A stretch of DNA of 64,000 nt from Fortiea contorta PCC 7126 (GCF_000332295.1 NZ_KB235931.1:310001-374000), one strand, 5' to 3'; shown: positions 17,572-26,168, numbered from the stretch's first letter. Notes: generated from the letters alone by a model not told the origin. A program made the numbers and translations.

Positions 17572-18477
17572 ATGTTATCTCCAACGCTGAAATACGCTTA
17601 CTTTCCTGGTTGTGTTGCCCAGGGAGCATGTCGGGAACTCTACCAATCAACTCAAGCCCTTACCCAAGCATTGGGTATTCAACTAGTGGAATTGAAAAAA
17701 GCCGCTTGCTGTGGTTCTGGCACTTTTAAGGAAGATTCTCAACTTTTAGAAGACACGGTTAATGCTCGCAACATTGCTTTAGCCGAGGAATTAAATTTGC
17801 CTCTCCTCACCCATTGCAGCACTTGTCAAGGGGTGATTGGTCATGTCGATGAACGTCTCAAGGAATCCCAAACTACAAACCCCGCATACGTTCAGCAGGT
17901 AAATAATTTACTGGTTAAAGAAGGTTGTTCGCCTTATCGCGGTAACACCGAAGTTAAACATCTCCTCTATGCGCTGGTGACAGATTATGGTATTGAAGAA
18001 ATTGCCAAACGTGTCACCCACAAGTTAACTGGACTTAAATGTGCGGCTTTTTATGGCTGTTATCTCCTCCGCGCCCAAAAATCCATGCCTTATGACGACC
18101 CCTACCGCCCAGAAGCGATGGAAAATGTATTTCGCGCAATAGGTGCAGAGCCAATTTATTACCGGGGTCGCACACAATGCTGTGGCTGGCCGCTTTCTAG
18201 CTACGCTACTACCCAATCGTTTCAAATGGCGGGTACGCACATTCAAGATGCTTTGTCAAGCGGGGCTGATTGTTTAGTTACACCTTGTCCACTGTGTCAC
18301 CTGAATCTAGATTCCCGTCAACCAGAGGTGGAAAAGGTGATTGGGCAAAAGTTAGGTTTACCAGTGTTGCATTTACCCCAGTTGATTGCTTTAGCTTTAG
18401 GGGTTAGTCCGAAAGAACTGGGTTTAGAGCGTCATATTGTTTCGACTAAGCCAGTGTTGGAGAAATTGGGATTTTAA
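17572..18477 (+). CDS. HdrB-like CCG-domain iron-sulfur protein
   Basis: This 301-residue protein has two cysteine-rich CCG modules. The first is FPGC...KKAACCGSG...HCSTCQG (about residues 13-90). The second is FYGCYL...RTQCCGWPLSS...TPCPLCHLNL (about 160-245). Such CX(n)CCGX(n)CXXC modules bind special [4Fe-4S] clusters in heterodisulfide reductase subunit B and related SdhE-type proteins. Cyanobacteria lack coenzyme B, so a disulfide or quinone-linked redox role is more likely; the partner is unknown. No signal peptide. The TAA stop is followed in the same frame by 106 further open codons that begin with a 21-bp repeat array, so a longer ancestral or readthrough form is possible. Confidence 0.8.
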   Translation: MLSPTLKYAYFPGCVAQGACRELYQSTQALTQALGIQLVELKKAACCGSGTFKEDSQLLEDTVNARNIALAEELNLPLLTHCSTCQGVIGHVDERLKESQTTNPAYVQQVNNLLVKEGCSPYRGNTEVKHLLYALVTDYGIEEIAKRVTHKLTGLKCAAFYGCYLLRAQKSMPYDDPYRPEAMENVFRAIGAEPIYYRGRTQCCGWPLSSYATTQSFQMAGTHIQDALSSGADCLVTPCPLCHLNLDSRQPEVEKVIGQKLGLPVLHLPQLIALALGVSPKELGLERHIVSTKPVLEKLGF

Positions 18478-18765
18478 TATCAAAACCTCGCCGACGAGTA
18501 TCAAAGACTCGTTCGCGAGTATCAAAACCTCATTCACGAGGAAAATAACCTCGCCGACGAGTATCAAAACCTCATTCACGAGGAAAATAACCTCGCCGAC
18601 GAGGATAAAAGCCTCATTCACGAGGAAAAAAGACTCGCCGAAGAGAATAAAAGCCTCATTCACGAAGAAAAAAGCCTCGTTCACGAGGAAAAAAGCTTCG
18701 CCGACGACGATAAGAGCCTCGTTCACGAGGAAAAAAGCTTCGCCGACGAGTATCGTAGACTCACG
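18478..18765. repeat. 21-bp tandem repeat array (13 units plus a partial) in frame after the HdrB-like stop
   Basis: The units are of the type TATCAAAACCTCGCCGACGAG and GAAAATAACCTCATTCACGAG, largely alternating, each exactly 21 bp. Read in the frame of the preceding gene they give heptads such as YQNLADE, YQNLIHE, EKSLVHE, with Leu/Phe fixed at position 4, and the frame stays open to TAG at 18796-18798. Other frames are also open, as expected for a repeat that is a multiple of three. Confidence 0.9.
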
Positions 18766-18924
18766 TTAAAAAAATATAGCCGTAGTCACATAAGTTAGTC
18801 CGGGAGGATGTCTTGGCGCAAACTCTGCTGGATGCTTTGGAGGTGGAAGAGAAAAAGTTTCTCGCACGGTTGAGTGTGTTTCACTTACCTGTGACTGAGG
18901 ATATTGTTAGGGCAATTTCTCCCG

Positions 18925-19039
18925 CCTGGGACTCGAAGTCCCAGGCTAATAGCGAAAGTCCTCTGAAGAGGACTGAGGATATAGGGGAGGGAATTTCTAG
19001 TCCGCTTGAGCGGACTTCGGCTATGAGCCAGGAAATTAA
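18925..19039. repeat. composite of palindromic short dispersed repeats inserted in frame
   Basis: There are three perfect palindromic units: CCTGGGACT-CGA-AGTCCCAGG (18925-18945), AGTCCTCT-GA-AGAGGACT (18957-18974) and AGTCCGCT-TG-AGCGGACT (18999-19016). A fourth, CCAGGAAATTAATTTCCTGG, is split by the IS. Together they add about 40 codons in frame to the NB-ARC/TPR remnant. Repeats of this look are widespread in Nostoc-type genomes. Confidence 0.8.
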
Positions 19040-20877
19040 TGATACTGTTGGCGAATTAACTGAGGGGTCAGACCCATCATGGCTATGTGTTAAGCAGTAG
19101 CGCCAAGAGCAGCAAAAGCAGAAATACGTGTCTTTGCCTTGGGAATTTGTTGCCACCAAGCCATCAAGCGGCTCAAATTCATTGCAGCTGCGGTAGCGAT
19201 GTGTTGTAAATGAGTCTTCGCTAAACCTACGTAGCGACTACGACGCAATTCATATGCGCGAGTGGCTTGGGAAAGAGAGCCTTCTACCCCAGCTCTTAAT
19301 GCATAGTCAAGTTGAAAATCTGGAGTGGTTTGACGAAGCCGCGCAGCTTGCAAAGCTTGATGTTGTTCTCGGTGTCGGAATTTAAGCAGACGGGGTTCTT
19401 TTCTAGCTTGGGTACATAAGCTTCTTTTTTCACAAGCAGCACAACTAGCACGCTCAAAGCGCACCTCAATCACACGATTGTCATAATCATCGGTTCTTTC
19501 TCGCCAAGCCTGACTCAATTGACCACTGGGACATCTGACTTGATGCTTGTCCCAGTCAATCGCAAAGCAAGATAAATCAAATCCACCATCTGTTTTGGCT
19601 TGCCAACTAGAGTCACCAGGAACTTTTCCCAGTAGGTCAACCTCATACTCACTCATAGAAGTCACTAGATGCTCGGCATCGACATAAGCTGTATCCAACA
19701 GATGTTGTGCAGGCAGAAGCTCTTTTTGAGCTAGATGCTGATGAATAATTTGCGTCATTGCTCCGTCTGGAGTTGTTGCTGGAGTCGTCTCAACATTAGT
19801 AATCAGATTGGGGCGATTTTCTTCGCAGGTTTCTGTCAAATGAACTGTGTATCCTGTCCAATTGGTATCTCGTTTGGTGCGGTTGCGAGCTTCAGTGTCA
19901 TAGGGGGGATTGAATAGAGACTTTGTTAGGGGGGTAAACCTGTGTTTGTTGGTTCTCGCCACACAAGTGTTTCTGCGATAAAAGCATATTGTTGCACCCA
20001 AACAGTTCGCAAAATCTCCACACTTTCCAGTTGTCGCCACTTCTCTTCAGTTTGGGACTCATCAATTACCCTCAAGATGTGGTGTCCATCCGCACCGATG
20101 GTCAGTGCCAGTTGTTCTCTTGCCGCTTTTCTTGAGGCAAGCGATATTGCTCAAACCTAGCACCATAACGGTCAAACCAATCTGAGGTCACTTGAGCTTT
20201 TAACCATTGAGGCGCAACCATTGCTAATTCATTGAGTGCATGGCGCAAAGTTTCTCCTACTAACTCCAAGCGATTCACTTGACGGATAGCCGCTAGCACA
20301 TGAGTCGAGTCTGTGCGTTGCCGCCCCCGACTTTTGATGAGTTTTTGCTCTTTCAATTGATTGAGCATCTGATCTAGTAATTGCCTTTGAGAGTCTTTGG
20401 CAATCAGTCGCTCTCGAAATTCTGCCAACACGCTATGGTCAAAACCAGAATCGGTTAACTCTAATCCTAAAGCGTATTTCCAATCTATTCTTGACCTGAC
20501 TGCCTCTGCTGCCTGTCTATCACTTAATCCTTCAGCAAACTGCATCACCGTAATTAGTGCTAATCTTCCAGGGGATAGCGCTAGTTGACCACAACGCGCT
20601 GGATATAAAGAGTGAAAATCTTCATCTACATATATTTGTCCCAATTGCTCATACATCTTCATGTAAACGTTGCTTTTGGGAAATGCGGCCTTTGCTACTA
20701 GGGCTGTTTGTTTTGGGATTGCCCATTGCTCTATCGGATGAAGGGTCATTTTTGTTTACACTTCTACTTGCCGACAACTTAAATCTTGGCTTAAGTTGAG
20801 ATTACCTCATATGTAAGCTTCATTACTCTCTCAATTTTGATGGGTCTGACCCCTCAGTTGATTCGCCAACAGTATCA
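19040..20877 (-). mobile_element. IS1182-family insertion sequence (about 1.84 kb) with 40-bp terminal inverted repeats
   Basis: The ends match as inverted repeats over 40 bp with one mismatch, TGATACTGTTGGCGAAT[T/C] followed by AACTGAGGGGTCAGACCCATCA. They are flanked by TTAA on both sides (19036-19039 and 20878-20881), or by ATTAAT if the repeat is read 2 bp shorter. The target is the centre of the palindrome CCAGGAAATTAATTTCCTGG. It carries a frameshifted transposase gene on the reverse strand. Confidence 0.85.
19090..20749 (-). pseudogene. IS1182-family transposase with two single-base frameshifts
   Basis: The N-terminal part (20749-20102) has the DUF772-like region LSDRQAAEAVRSRIDWKYALGLELTDSGFDHSVLAEFR. 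It then shifts to another frame, REQLALTIGADGHHIL through WREPTNTGLPP, and again to QSLFNPPYDTEARNRTKRD, GYTVHLTETC and the C-terminal DDE part with the typical Cys group (CAACEKRSLC) ending at 19090. The first break is at an A-run near 20118 and the second at a C-run near 19930; each looks like loss of one base. A single chain of about 540 residues would be normal for the family. Either the gene is dead or the assembly has homopolymer errors. Confidence 0.85.
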
Positions 20878-21651
20878 TTAATTTCCTGGCGGTTGTGGAC
20901 AAGCTAACTGGCCTCAGCCTAGTCGAGTCTGCTACCACCCACGCCACACAGTCAGCGGAAATATCCGAGCAGATTGGCGATGTCAAACTTAAAGCCACTA
21001 CCCTCAACAACATGGCACTGCAATTCGCCCACCAAGGGGACATCGCAAAAGCGATCGCACTCTGGGAGCAATCCTTGGAAATCCAACAGCAGATAGGCGA
21101 TGTCCAAGGTAAAGCCGCCACCCTCAGCAACATGGCAGGGGTAATCGCCCAACAAGGGGACATCACTAGAGCGATCGCACTCTGGGAGGAAGTTGTGTCC
21201 ACACTTGCACAAATACGTGCATACGGTGATTTAGTGACGGTTCTGAGTAATTTAGATGCAGCAGATGAAAGCAACAGTTTGGTTTACTTAGCTCAAGCAA
21301 TGTGGCTGACACTGAGAATTCAAGCCCCCTTAGCAAATACCATTTATCTAATCCGTGCTTTATATAATGGAATGCCTCAAGGTGATGAGTTACAAGCTGT
21401 GCTAGGTGCAACGGCAATGTTCTTTTGCAAATACCGAGGTGAAGGTCATCCCCAGTTAGAGGAACTCCAAGAGTTTAGTGTCAAAATTGTATCAGATGCA
21501 GCGAATGCCCAAGGAATTGAGACGCAGGAAGCGTTTGATAATTGGGTTGTCCAGCAACGGCTAAATGATCCAGAATATTTCCTCCCGCGACTCAACCAAC
21601 GCCTAGAGGAGATAGTCGGCGATGGGTGGTTGTTTGACCCCAGTCAGGTTG

Positions 21652-21702
21652 TGGGGGGATGAGGGGGATGAGGGAGATGAGGGGGATGAGGGGGATGAGG
21701 GG
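21652..21702. repeat. GGGGATGAG tandem repeat at the end of the TPR remnant
   Basis: About five copies of a 9-bp unit, GGGGATGAG, overlap the stop codon of the TPR frame. Confidence 0.8.
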
Positions 21703-21703
21703 G

Positions 21704-21739
21704 TGCGATCGCGTTACTCTTAAATTAATCGCTAACAAT
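21704..21739. repeat. 36-bp direct repeat, left copy, flanking vapBC
   Basis: TGCGATCGCGTTACTCTTAA plus the next 16 bases (ending CGCTAACAAT) recurs perfectly at 22441-22476. The two copies bracket the toxin-antitoxin genes; the left copy ends 11 bp before the antitoxin start. Confidence 0.95.
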
Positions 21740-21750
21740 TTAATTAGTTT

Positions 21751-22023
21751 ATGCAGTCTTTTAATATCACACTGCCAGATGCGATCGCTAATGCTCTCAG
21801 TGCCTACATTCAAGATCAAAAAGTTTCCTTACCTGCTAATGTCGTTGCAGAGGCGGCTTTAGAAGATTTCCTGAGTCAACGTGGCTATTTACCTCCACGA
21901 AAGCAAGGTTTATCCCTTACTCCTGCACCGAAGGGAAGTGGATTTAAAGATACCTCGGTAAATCACGATAAAATTCTAGCTGAACAAGCCTTTTCACAGT
22001 CATTACCACCAAACACACTTTGA
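21751..22023 (+). CDS. VapB-like antitoxin
   Basis: This 90-residue protein begins with a ribbon-helix-helix-like N-terminus (MQSFNITLPDAIANALSAYIQDQ), as in CopG/RHH antitoxins. A helical segment and a disordered C-terminal tail (FKDTSVNHDKILAEQAFSQ) follow, typically the part that binds the toxin. Its stop overlaps the TTG start of the PIN gene, a normal arrangement for autoregulated toxin-antitoxin operons. The pair lies between two 36-bp direct repeats. Assigned mainly from context and fold-like sequence. Confidence 0.7.
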   Translation: MQSFNITLPDAIANALSAYIQDQKVSLPANVVAEAALEDFLSQRGYLPPRKQGLSLTPAPKGSGFKDTSVNHDKILAEQAFSQSLPPNTL

Positions 22024-22418
22024 GAGCCGTATTTGCTGACACTGGGCCTTTGTACGCTGCCATAGATGTAGACGACCAATATCATGAGCGAGCGCAAGCT
22101 GAATTACAACGTATTAATACAGAAAATTTAACAATCCTAGTTCCCTTTCCTGTTTACCTGGAAACATATAATCTTCTGCTACATCGTCTCGGAACTCAAC
22201 AAGCAATTAGCTTTGCTAGACAATGTATCCCAGCAGTTGATTTTGTGAATCCTTCACAGGAACAATATATAGCAGCAGTGGAAAAAGCTGCACGTTTTCC
22301 AGATCAACGAATTACCCTCTGCGATGCTATCACTGCCATTTTGTCAGAGGAAATGAAGCTACCAGTGTGGACGTATGACTATCATTTCGACTTGATGCTG
22401 GTTCAAGTCTGGCGATAA
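22020..22418 (+). CDS. VapC-like PIN-domain toxin (ribonuclease)
   Basis: This 132-residue PIN domain has its acidic residues visible: Asp in FADTGPLYAAID, Glu in PVYLETYNLL, Asp in TLCDAITAIL and Asp in WTYDYHFD. It would cut RNA in a Mg2+-dependent way, held in check by the upstream protein. The start is TTG at 22020, overlapping the antitoxin stop, which implies translational coupling and a low dose of toxin. No frameshift or lost catalytic residue, so the module may be active. Confidence 0.85.
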   Translation: MRAVFADTGPLYAAIDVDDQYHERAQAELQRINTENLTILVPFPVYLETYNLLLHRLGTQQAISFARQCIPAVDFVNPSQEQYIAAVEKAARFPDQRITLCDAITAILSEEMKLPVWTYDYHFDLMLVQVWR

Positions 22419-22440
22419 CAACTATTGCTGAAAGAAAACA

Positions 22441-22476
22441 TGCGATCGCGTTACTCTTAAATTAATCGCTAACAAT
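22441..22476. repeat. 36-bp direct repeat, right copy, flanking vapBC
   Basis: Identical to 21704-21739. It lies 22 bp after the toxin stop. Confidence 0.95.
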
Positions 22477-22484
22477 GTAAAATG

Positions 22485-22516
22485 CGTAACGCACCATGAG
22501 CAGGCGGTGCGTTACG
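22485..22516. repeat. palindrome CGTAACGCACC ... GGTGCGTTACG
   Basis: Perfect 11-bp arms around a 10-bp loop lie between the toxin gene and the end of lpxD. It could act as a bidirectional terminator, although no T-run follows directly. It is of the GCGTAACGCACC dispersed repeat type common in Nostoc. Confidence 0.8.
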
Positions 22517-22554
22517 GCAATTTATACTGTCGCTTATCATCGAGTATTAAAGAC

Positions 22555-23598
22555 TCATTTATTTTGTTCTTGCCGTTGCAATTGCTTGAGAATTTTATAT
22601 ATTTCTGGGAGACGACTGTAAACGGCAGCAACTTTTAAATACAGTTTGTAGGGAATAGCGGGACTACCAGAGACGATCTCCTTTGGGGCGACATCGTTGT
22701 GAACTCCAGCTTGGGCGGAGACGATCGCCCCATCACCAATTTTCACTTGATTAGCGATTCCGGTTTGTCCTGCTAAAGTAACTCGATTCCCAATTCTAAC
22801 GCCACCAGCCATCCCGGCTTGACCAGCGATCGCACAACCTGCGCCAATTTGGCAACCATGACCAATTTGTACTAAGTTATCAATTTTTGTATCATGACCT
22901 ACCCTGGTTTCACCAACGGCGGGGCGGTCAATAGCAGTATTACAACCAACTTCTACGCGATCTTCTAAAACTGTACAGCCTGATTGCTCCATTTTCACCC
23001 AACCAGTGCGGGTGGGCACAAAACCAAAGCCTTCTGCACCGATGACAGCACCACTGTGAATGACGCAATCTGCACCGATGCGGGTGCGTTCATGGATGGT
23101 ACAGTTGGCGTGTAAGGTGGTGCGATCGCCAATTTTCGTATCTGGATAAATCACCACGTGGGGATGAATAATCGCACCATTGCCAATTTCCACCCCCGAC
23201 TGGATCACGACATAAGGCCCAACATAAACATCACTACCAATTTTGGCTGTGGGGTGAATCACGGCGGTAGGATGAATTTCTGCTTGGGGCTGGTATGGTT
23301 GATAAAAAAGAGCGATCGCTTTGGCAAATAACAATCGCGGTTCTGCTGTCGCTAACCAAGCGATATTTTGCGCCTGCGCTTGCATCTGTAATTTTTGATC
23401 TTGAGGCAAAATTAAAGCACTCGCTTTTGTCTTCTCTACCCAAGCCGCAAATTTTCCCCCTTCTACATAGCTGAGAGTCCCAATTGTCGCTTCCTCAATC
23501 GCTGCTACTCCTGTAATCTCTGGGTCATGGTTTTGATCAGTCAGGCTATGAGCAGTAACGGTGTCACCAAATTGGCTCAGGATTTCGCTAAATTTCAT
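22555..23598 (-). CDS. lpxD: UDP-3-O-acylglucosamine N-acyltransferase
   Basis: I chose the ATG at 23598 (MKFSEILSQFGD, 347 residues). The longer frame from 23709 adds a 37-residue piece unlike LpxD. The N-terminal uridine-binding domain includes PEITGVAAIEEATIGTLSYVEGGKFA. A left-handed beta-helix of hexapeptide repeats follows (for example IHPTAVIHPTAKIGSDVYVGPYVVI). The catalytic His lies in KIDNLVQIGHGCQIG. It adds the N-linked acyl chain in lipid A biosynthesis on the cytoplasmic side. The 200 bp downstream separate it from vapBC. Confidence 0.95.
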   Translation of the reverse strand: MKFSEILSQFGDTVTAHSLTDQNHDPEITGVAAIEEATIGTLSYVEGGKFAAWVEKTKASALILPQDQKLQMQAQAQNIAWLATAEPRLLFAKAIALFYQPYQPQAEIHPTAVIHPTAKIGSDVYVGPYVVIQSGVEIGNGAIIHPHVVIYPDTKIGDRTTLHANCTIHERTRIGADCVIHSGAVIGAEGFGFVPTRTGWVKMEQSGCTVLEDRVEVGCNTAIDRPAVGETRVGHDTKIDNLVQIGHGCQIGAGCAIAGQAGMAGGVRIGNRVTLAGQTGIANQVKIGDGAIVSAQAGVHNDVAPKEIVSGSPAIPYKLYLKVAAVYSRLPEIYKILKQLQRQEQNK

Positions 23599-23806
23599 GG
23601 TTGTGCTTGTGAAGTCATCTACAAAGGCAAGATAATTGTCGCTCTTTGTGAGGATAATGTTCTGCACATATTTGGTTATTGGTAACTTTTTTTCAACGCT
23701 GAGGAACACGAAGTAAACGCGAAGTAACGCAGAGTGTTTCTTAAGTAAATTCGCCAGGAGTTAAGAGGTTGTTTTAAAAGTGATTGGCTGTGATTTTAAT
23801 TACGTT

Positions 23807-23895
23807 GTTACCCCCCTTAGTCCCCCCTTATAAAGGGGGGAAACAAGAAAAATCCGGTTCCCTCCCCTTTATAAGGGGAGGGTTAGGGTGGGGTA
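23807..23895. repeat. palindromic G/C-rich repeat element
   Basis: There are two hairpins in tandem, CCCCCCTTA-TAAAGGGGGG-like and CCTCCCCTTTATAAGGGGAGG, ending in GGTTAGGGTGGGGTAA. The outer parts (TTACCCCCCTTAG and GTTAGGGTGGGGTAA) are roughly complementary. A MITE-like intergenic repeat of unknown mobility. Confidence 0.75.
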
Positions 23896-23951
23896 AAAAT
23901 ATTTGATACATCAATCATGACTTTTAAAACATCCTCTAAGGAAATTTTGTA

Positions 23952-24401
23952 CTAAGACGGTGGTAAATTATGGTCATCATAAGGTGGTTCTGGTGGTGGT
24001 ACAACTTCTGTGTTTGCTGGCTCGACTTGTGAGCCTTTCATTTGAGTTTGCAGGGCTTTACCGAGAACATAAGAAGTGCTGCTAATACCTAATAGCCCCA
24101 AAATTTGATCGGGAATTGAGGTAGGAAATGCTGGTGGTTTGCCGCTAGTAATGATCAATACTAGACTCATGGAAATAACAAATACAAAGATTAGCAGTTG
24201 AAATCTTGCCAAACTAGCATCGCCTGTACTTTCACTAATCAGCTTTTCTAAATTAATTCCTCGCTTTTTGCCACTATTTACATTCCAAGTTCCATCCCAA
24301 ATAAAAATCAAAATAAATATCTCTAGAATGGCAACAAAAAGGGTGATGATACAACCAATCACCAATGCTAAGATGGCAAACAAATCATTAATGTTAGGCA
24401 C
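23952..24401 (-). CDS. two-helix membrane protein, unknown
   Basis: This 149-residue protein has three hydrophobic stretches: about residues 7-36 (LFAILALVIGCIITLFVAILEIFILIFIW, which may be a long or double helix), 68-85, and a weaker one at 100-115. The C-terminus is Pro/Glu-rich (VVPPPEPPYDD). A charged cytoplasmic linker, KKRGINLEKLISESTGDASLARFQLLIFVF, resembles the equivalent YSRERLQLLLLSLIFV part of the upstream gene, suggesting an old duplication. Its start overlaps the end of the upstream gene by 8 bp, so the two are co-translated. I do not recognise the family. Confidence 0.7.
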   Translation of the reverse strand: MPNINDLFAILALVIGCIITLFVAILEIFILIFIWDGTWNVNSGKKRGINLEKLISESTGDASLARFQLLIFVFVISMSLVLIITSGKPPAFPTSIPDQILGLLGISSTSYVLGKALQTQMKGSQVEPANTEVVPPPEPPYDDHNLPPS

Positions 24402-24783
24402 GCTCTGACCTCCGCTCGTTAATTATTGAAGATAATTTGCCCCAGATGTAAACGAAGTTACTCCCTCCTAAAATCAAAAGATATTCAGAGCGAATTTCTG
24501 GCAAGCTACATGGCACATTTGCGAGCTTACATAAATTAATGTTCTGTCTGACCTGAATCAGATAAACCACAACAAATATCAGACTGAGTAACAGTAATTG
24601 CAATCTCTCTCGGCTATAAGCTTTTTTTCCTCCTTTTTCAAACAATAATCCTCTGATATTGATTTTGTTTTTGATGAGCAAAAAGAAAACAGAGGACATC
24701 AGCCCCACGAGAAATACCCAAATTTCTATTTGAATCAAATTTGATAAGAAATTAAATCCCCATTTTTGTATTTCCAAAATCAA
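24394..24783 (-). CDS. membrane protein partner of the downstream gene, unknown
   Basis: This 129-residue protein has hydrophobic helices near residues 18-38, 62-80 and 98-115. A basic segment, KGGKKAYSRERLQ, lies between the first two. Overall architecture matches the downstream gene, which overlaps it by 8 bp. It could form a hetero-oligomer in the membrane. No motif gives a function. Confidence 0.65.
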   Translation of the reverse strand: MILEIQKWGFNFLSNLIQIEIWVFLVGLMSSVFFLLIKNKINIRGLLFEKGGKKAYSRERLQLLLLSLIFVVVYLIQVRQNINLCKLANVPCSLPEIRSEYLLILGGSNFVYIWGKLSSIINERRSERA

Positions 24784-25127
24784 GCCTCCATCTCAAATTC
24801 TGTTACTGTTTGAATGACTGCTAATTAAGTCAATATCCTAAAGGCAGATTTTTTCTTATACAAGCGGTTATGTAAAAGTTATTTTTTGATAAACTAACTT
24901 AGTATTTCTTAAAATTTATTCATTCTTTTTTTACACAATTTGCCAATAGGAACTAGCATCAATCATTTATTCAGTAAATCTGTTATGAAAATAGAACTTT
25001 GAACACTCGTACTTTAACTTTACTAAGTACAAGTACCCAATCCCCAAGACACTCAAAGATTTAGCTAAAATGCAGATGTTCACCAAGCGGCGTTTTGTCT
25101 GCCTACGTAAATCCACACGGAGCATCA
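24784..25127. other. intergenic region before the agmatinase-family gene
   Basis: AT-rich divergent promoter region. I looked for a guanidine (ykkC-type) riboswitch because some cyanobacterial ureohydrolases act on guanidine, and saw none. No hairpin with a U-tract was seen. Confidence 0.5.
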
Positions 25128-26168
25128 ATGAGTAATCAAGAATTGGAATTTAATCCCAGTGGGGTAGGTGAAATCAATGGTAATATTTTGGGTTTACCAT
25201 TTGACTATGAATCGGCAAATCTGATTGTGTTTGGTGTTCCGTGGGAAGTTACTGTATCCTATGGGGCAGGTACTGCTAACGGCCCGCAGCGAATTTTGGA
25301 TGCGTCAACGCAACTGGATTTATTCGATTTTGACCACCCTCATGGATGGAAACAGGGAATTTTCATGCCGAAAATTCCTCAAGATATTTTAGAAAAAAAC
25401 ACTTACTATCGCGGTTTAGCAGCAACAATTATCGAGCGTTTATCCCAGGGTAAAACACTCACAGATGAACCAGATTTAACACCAGTGTTGACAGAAATTA
25501 ATCAAGCTTGTCAACAAGTGAATCAATGGCTGTTTACCCAGTGTCAAGAAGCAATTACAAATGGTAAGCGAGTAGCTGTCATCGGTGGCGACCATAGTTC
25601 ACCGCTGGGCTATTTTCAAGCATTAGCTGCTAAATACCCAAATTACGGTATCTTGCACATTGATGCACATGCTGATTTACGGGATGCTTTTGAGGGCTTT
25701 GAATTTTCTCATGCGTCCATTATGTTTCATGCGATGAAAATCCCGCAAATTTCTAAGTTAGTGCAGGTGGGTTTGCGCGATATTTGTCATGATGAAGTGG
25801 AATTAATCGATGAATCCCACGGACGAATTGTCGCTTATTATGACCCAGCAATTAAACAAAGATTGTATTCTGGCAGTACTTGGATTAATTTATGTCGAGA
25901 AATTATTAGTCATTTGCCTGAGTATGTTTACATTAGCTTTGATGCTGATGGTTTAGATCCAAAACTGTGTCCGAATACCGGTACTCCTGTTCCTGGGGGA
26001 TTAGAATTAGAACAAACTTTTTGTCTATTTCGAGAATTGATTAATAGCGATCGCAAAATTATCGGTTTTGATGTCTGCGAAGTTGGTGATGCTGAGTGGG
26101 ATGGGAATGTCGGGGCGCGGATAGTTTATAAGTTGGCAAATCTCATGGATTTATCTCAGCTACGGTAG
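25128..26168 (+). CDS. speB: ureohydrolase of the arginase/agmatinase family
   Basis: I chose the ATG at 25128 (MSNQELEFNPSG, 346 residues); GGAG lies 5 nt upstream, while the TTG at 25095 lacks support. The manganese or nickel site is complete: GGDHSSPLG, HIDAHADLRD and SFDADGLDP. An N-terminal extension (GLPFDYESANLIVFGVPWEVTVSYGAGTANGPQ) is typical of cyanobacterial members. The enzyme removes urea from agmatine or a related guanidino compound; I cannot separate agmatinase from guanidine hydrolase or other activities by eye. In Anabaena an agmatinase is important for arginine breakdown during nitrogen fixation. Confidence 0.85.
   Translation: MSNQELEFNPSGVGEINGNILGLPFDYESANLIVFGVPWEVTVSYGAGTANGPQRILDASTQLDLFDFDHPHGWKQGIFMPKIPQDILEKNTYYRGLAATIIERLSQGKTLTDEPDLTPVLTEINQACQQVNQWLFTQCQEAITNGKRVAVIGGDHSSPLGYFQALAAKYPNYGILHIDAHADLRDAFEGFEFSHASIMFHAMKIPQISKLVQVGLRDICHDEVELIDESHGRIVAYYDPAIKQRLYSGSTWINLCREIISHLPEYVYISFDADGLDPKLCPNTGTPVPGGLELEQTFCLFRELINSDRKIIGFDVCEVGDAEWDGNVGARIVYKLANLMDLSQLR

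Larger units (their letters stand above)
18787..21662 (+). pseudogene. remnant of an NB-ARC/TPR protein gene, split by an IS1182-type element
   Basis: Before the IS the frame reads LVREDVLAQTLLDAL...KKFLARLSVFHLPVTEDIVRAIS, the end of the winged-helix part of NB-ARC/AAA-type ATPases as found in cyanobacterial TPR proteins. After the IS the same frame resumes with VDKLTGLSLVESATTHATQ and TPR units of the type GDIAKAIALWEQSLEIQQQIGD, up to TGA at about 21660. Removing the IS with one copy of its TTAA joins the two halves without a frameshift. The nucleotide-binding domain upstream is missing, with a stop just upstream at 18784, and the TPR block is short. An open C-terminal part (20895-21662, 255 codons) could still be made as a separate protein. 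Confidence 0.7.

Noticed and set aside
18478-18765. Possible CRISPR array
   Set aside because: Units are directly adjacent without unique spacers; same for the arrays at 1, 39.1 and 46.9 kb. No cas genes.
18437-18769. Frames on both strands through the 18.5-kb array
   Set aside because: A 21-bp period keeps many frames open; only the frame continuous with the HdrB-like gene has an argument.
24784-25127. Guanidine riboswitch before the agmatinase-family gene
   Set aside because: The conserved core sequences of that RNA are not visible.
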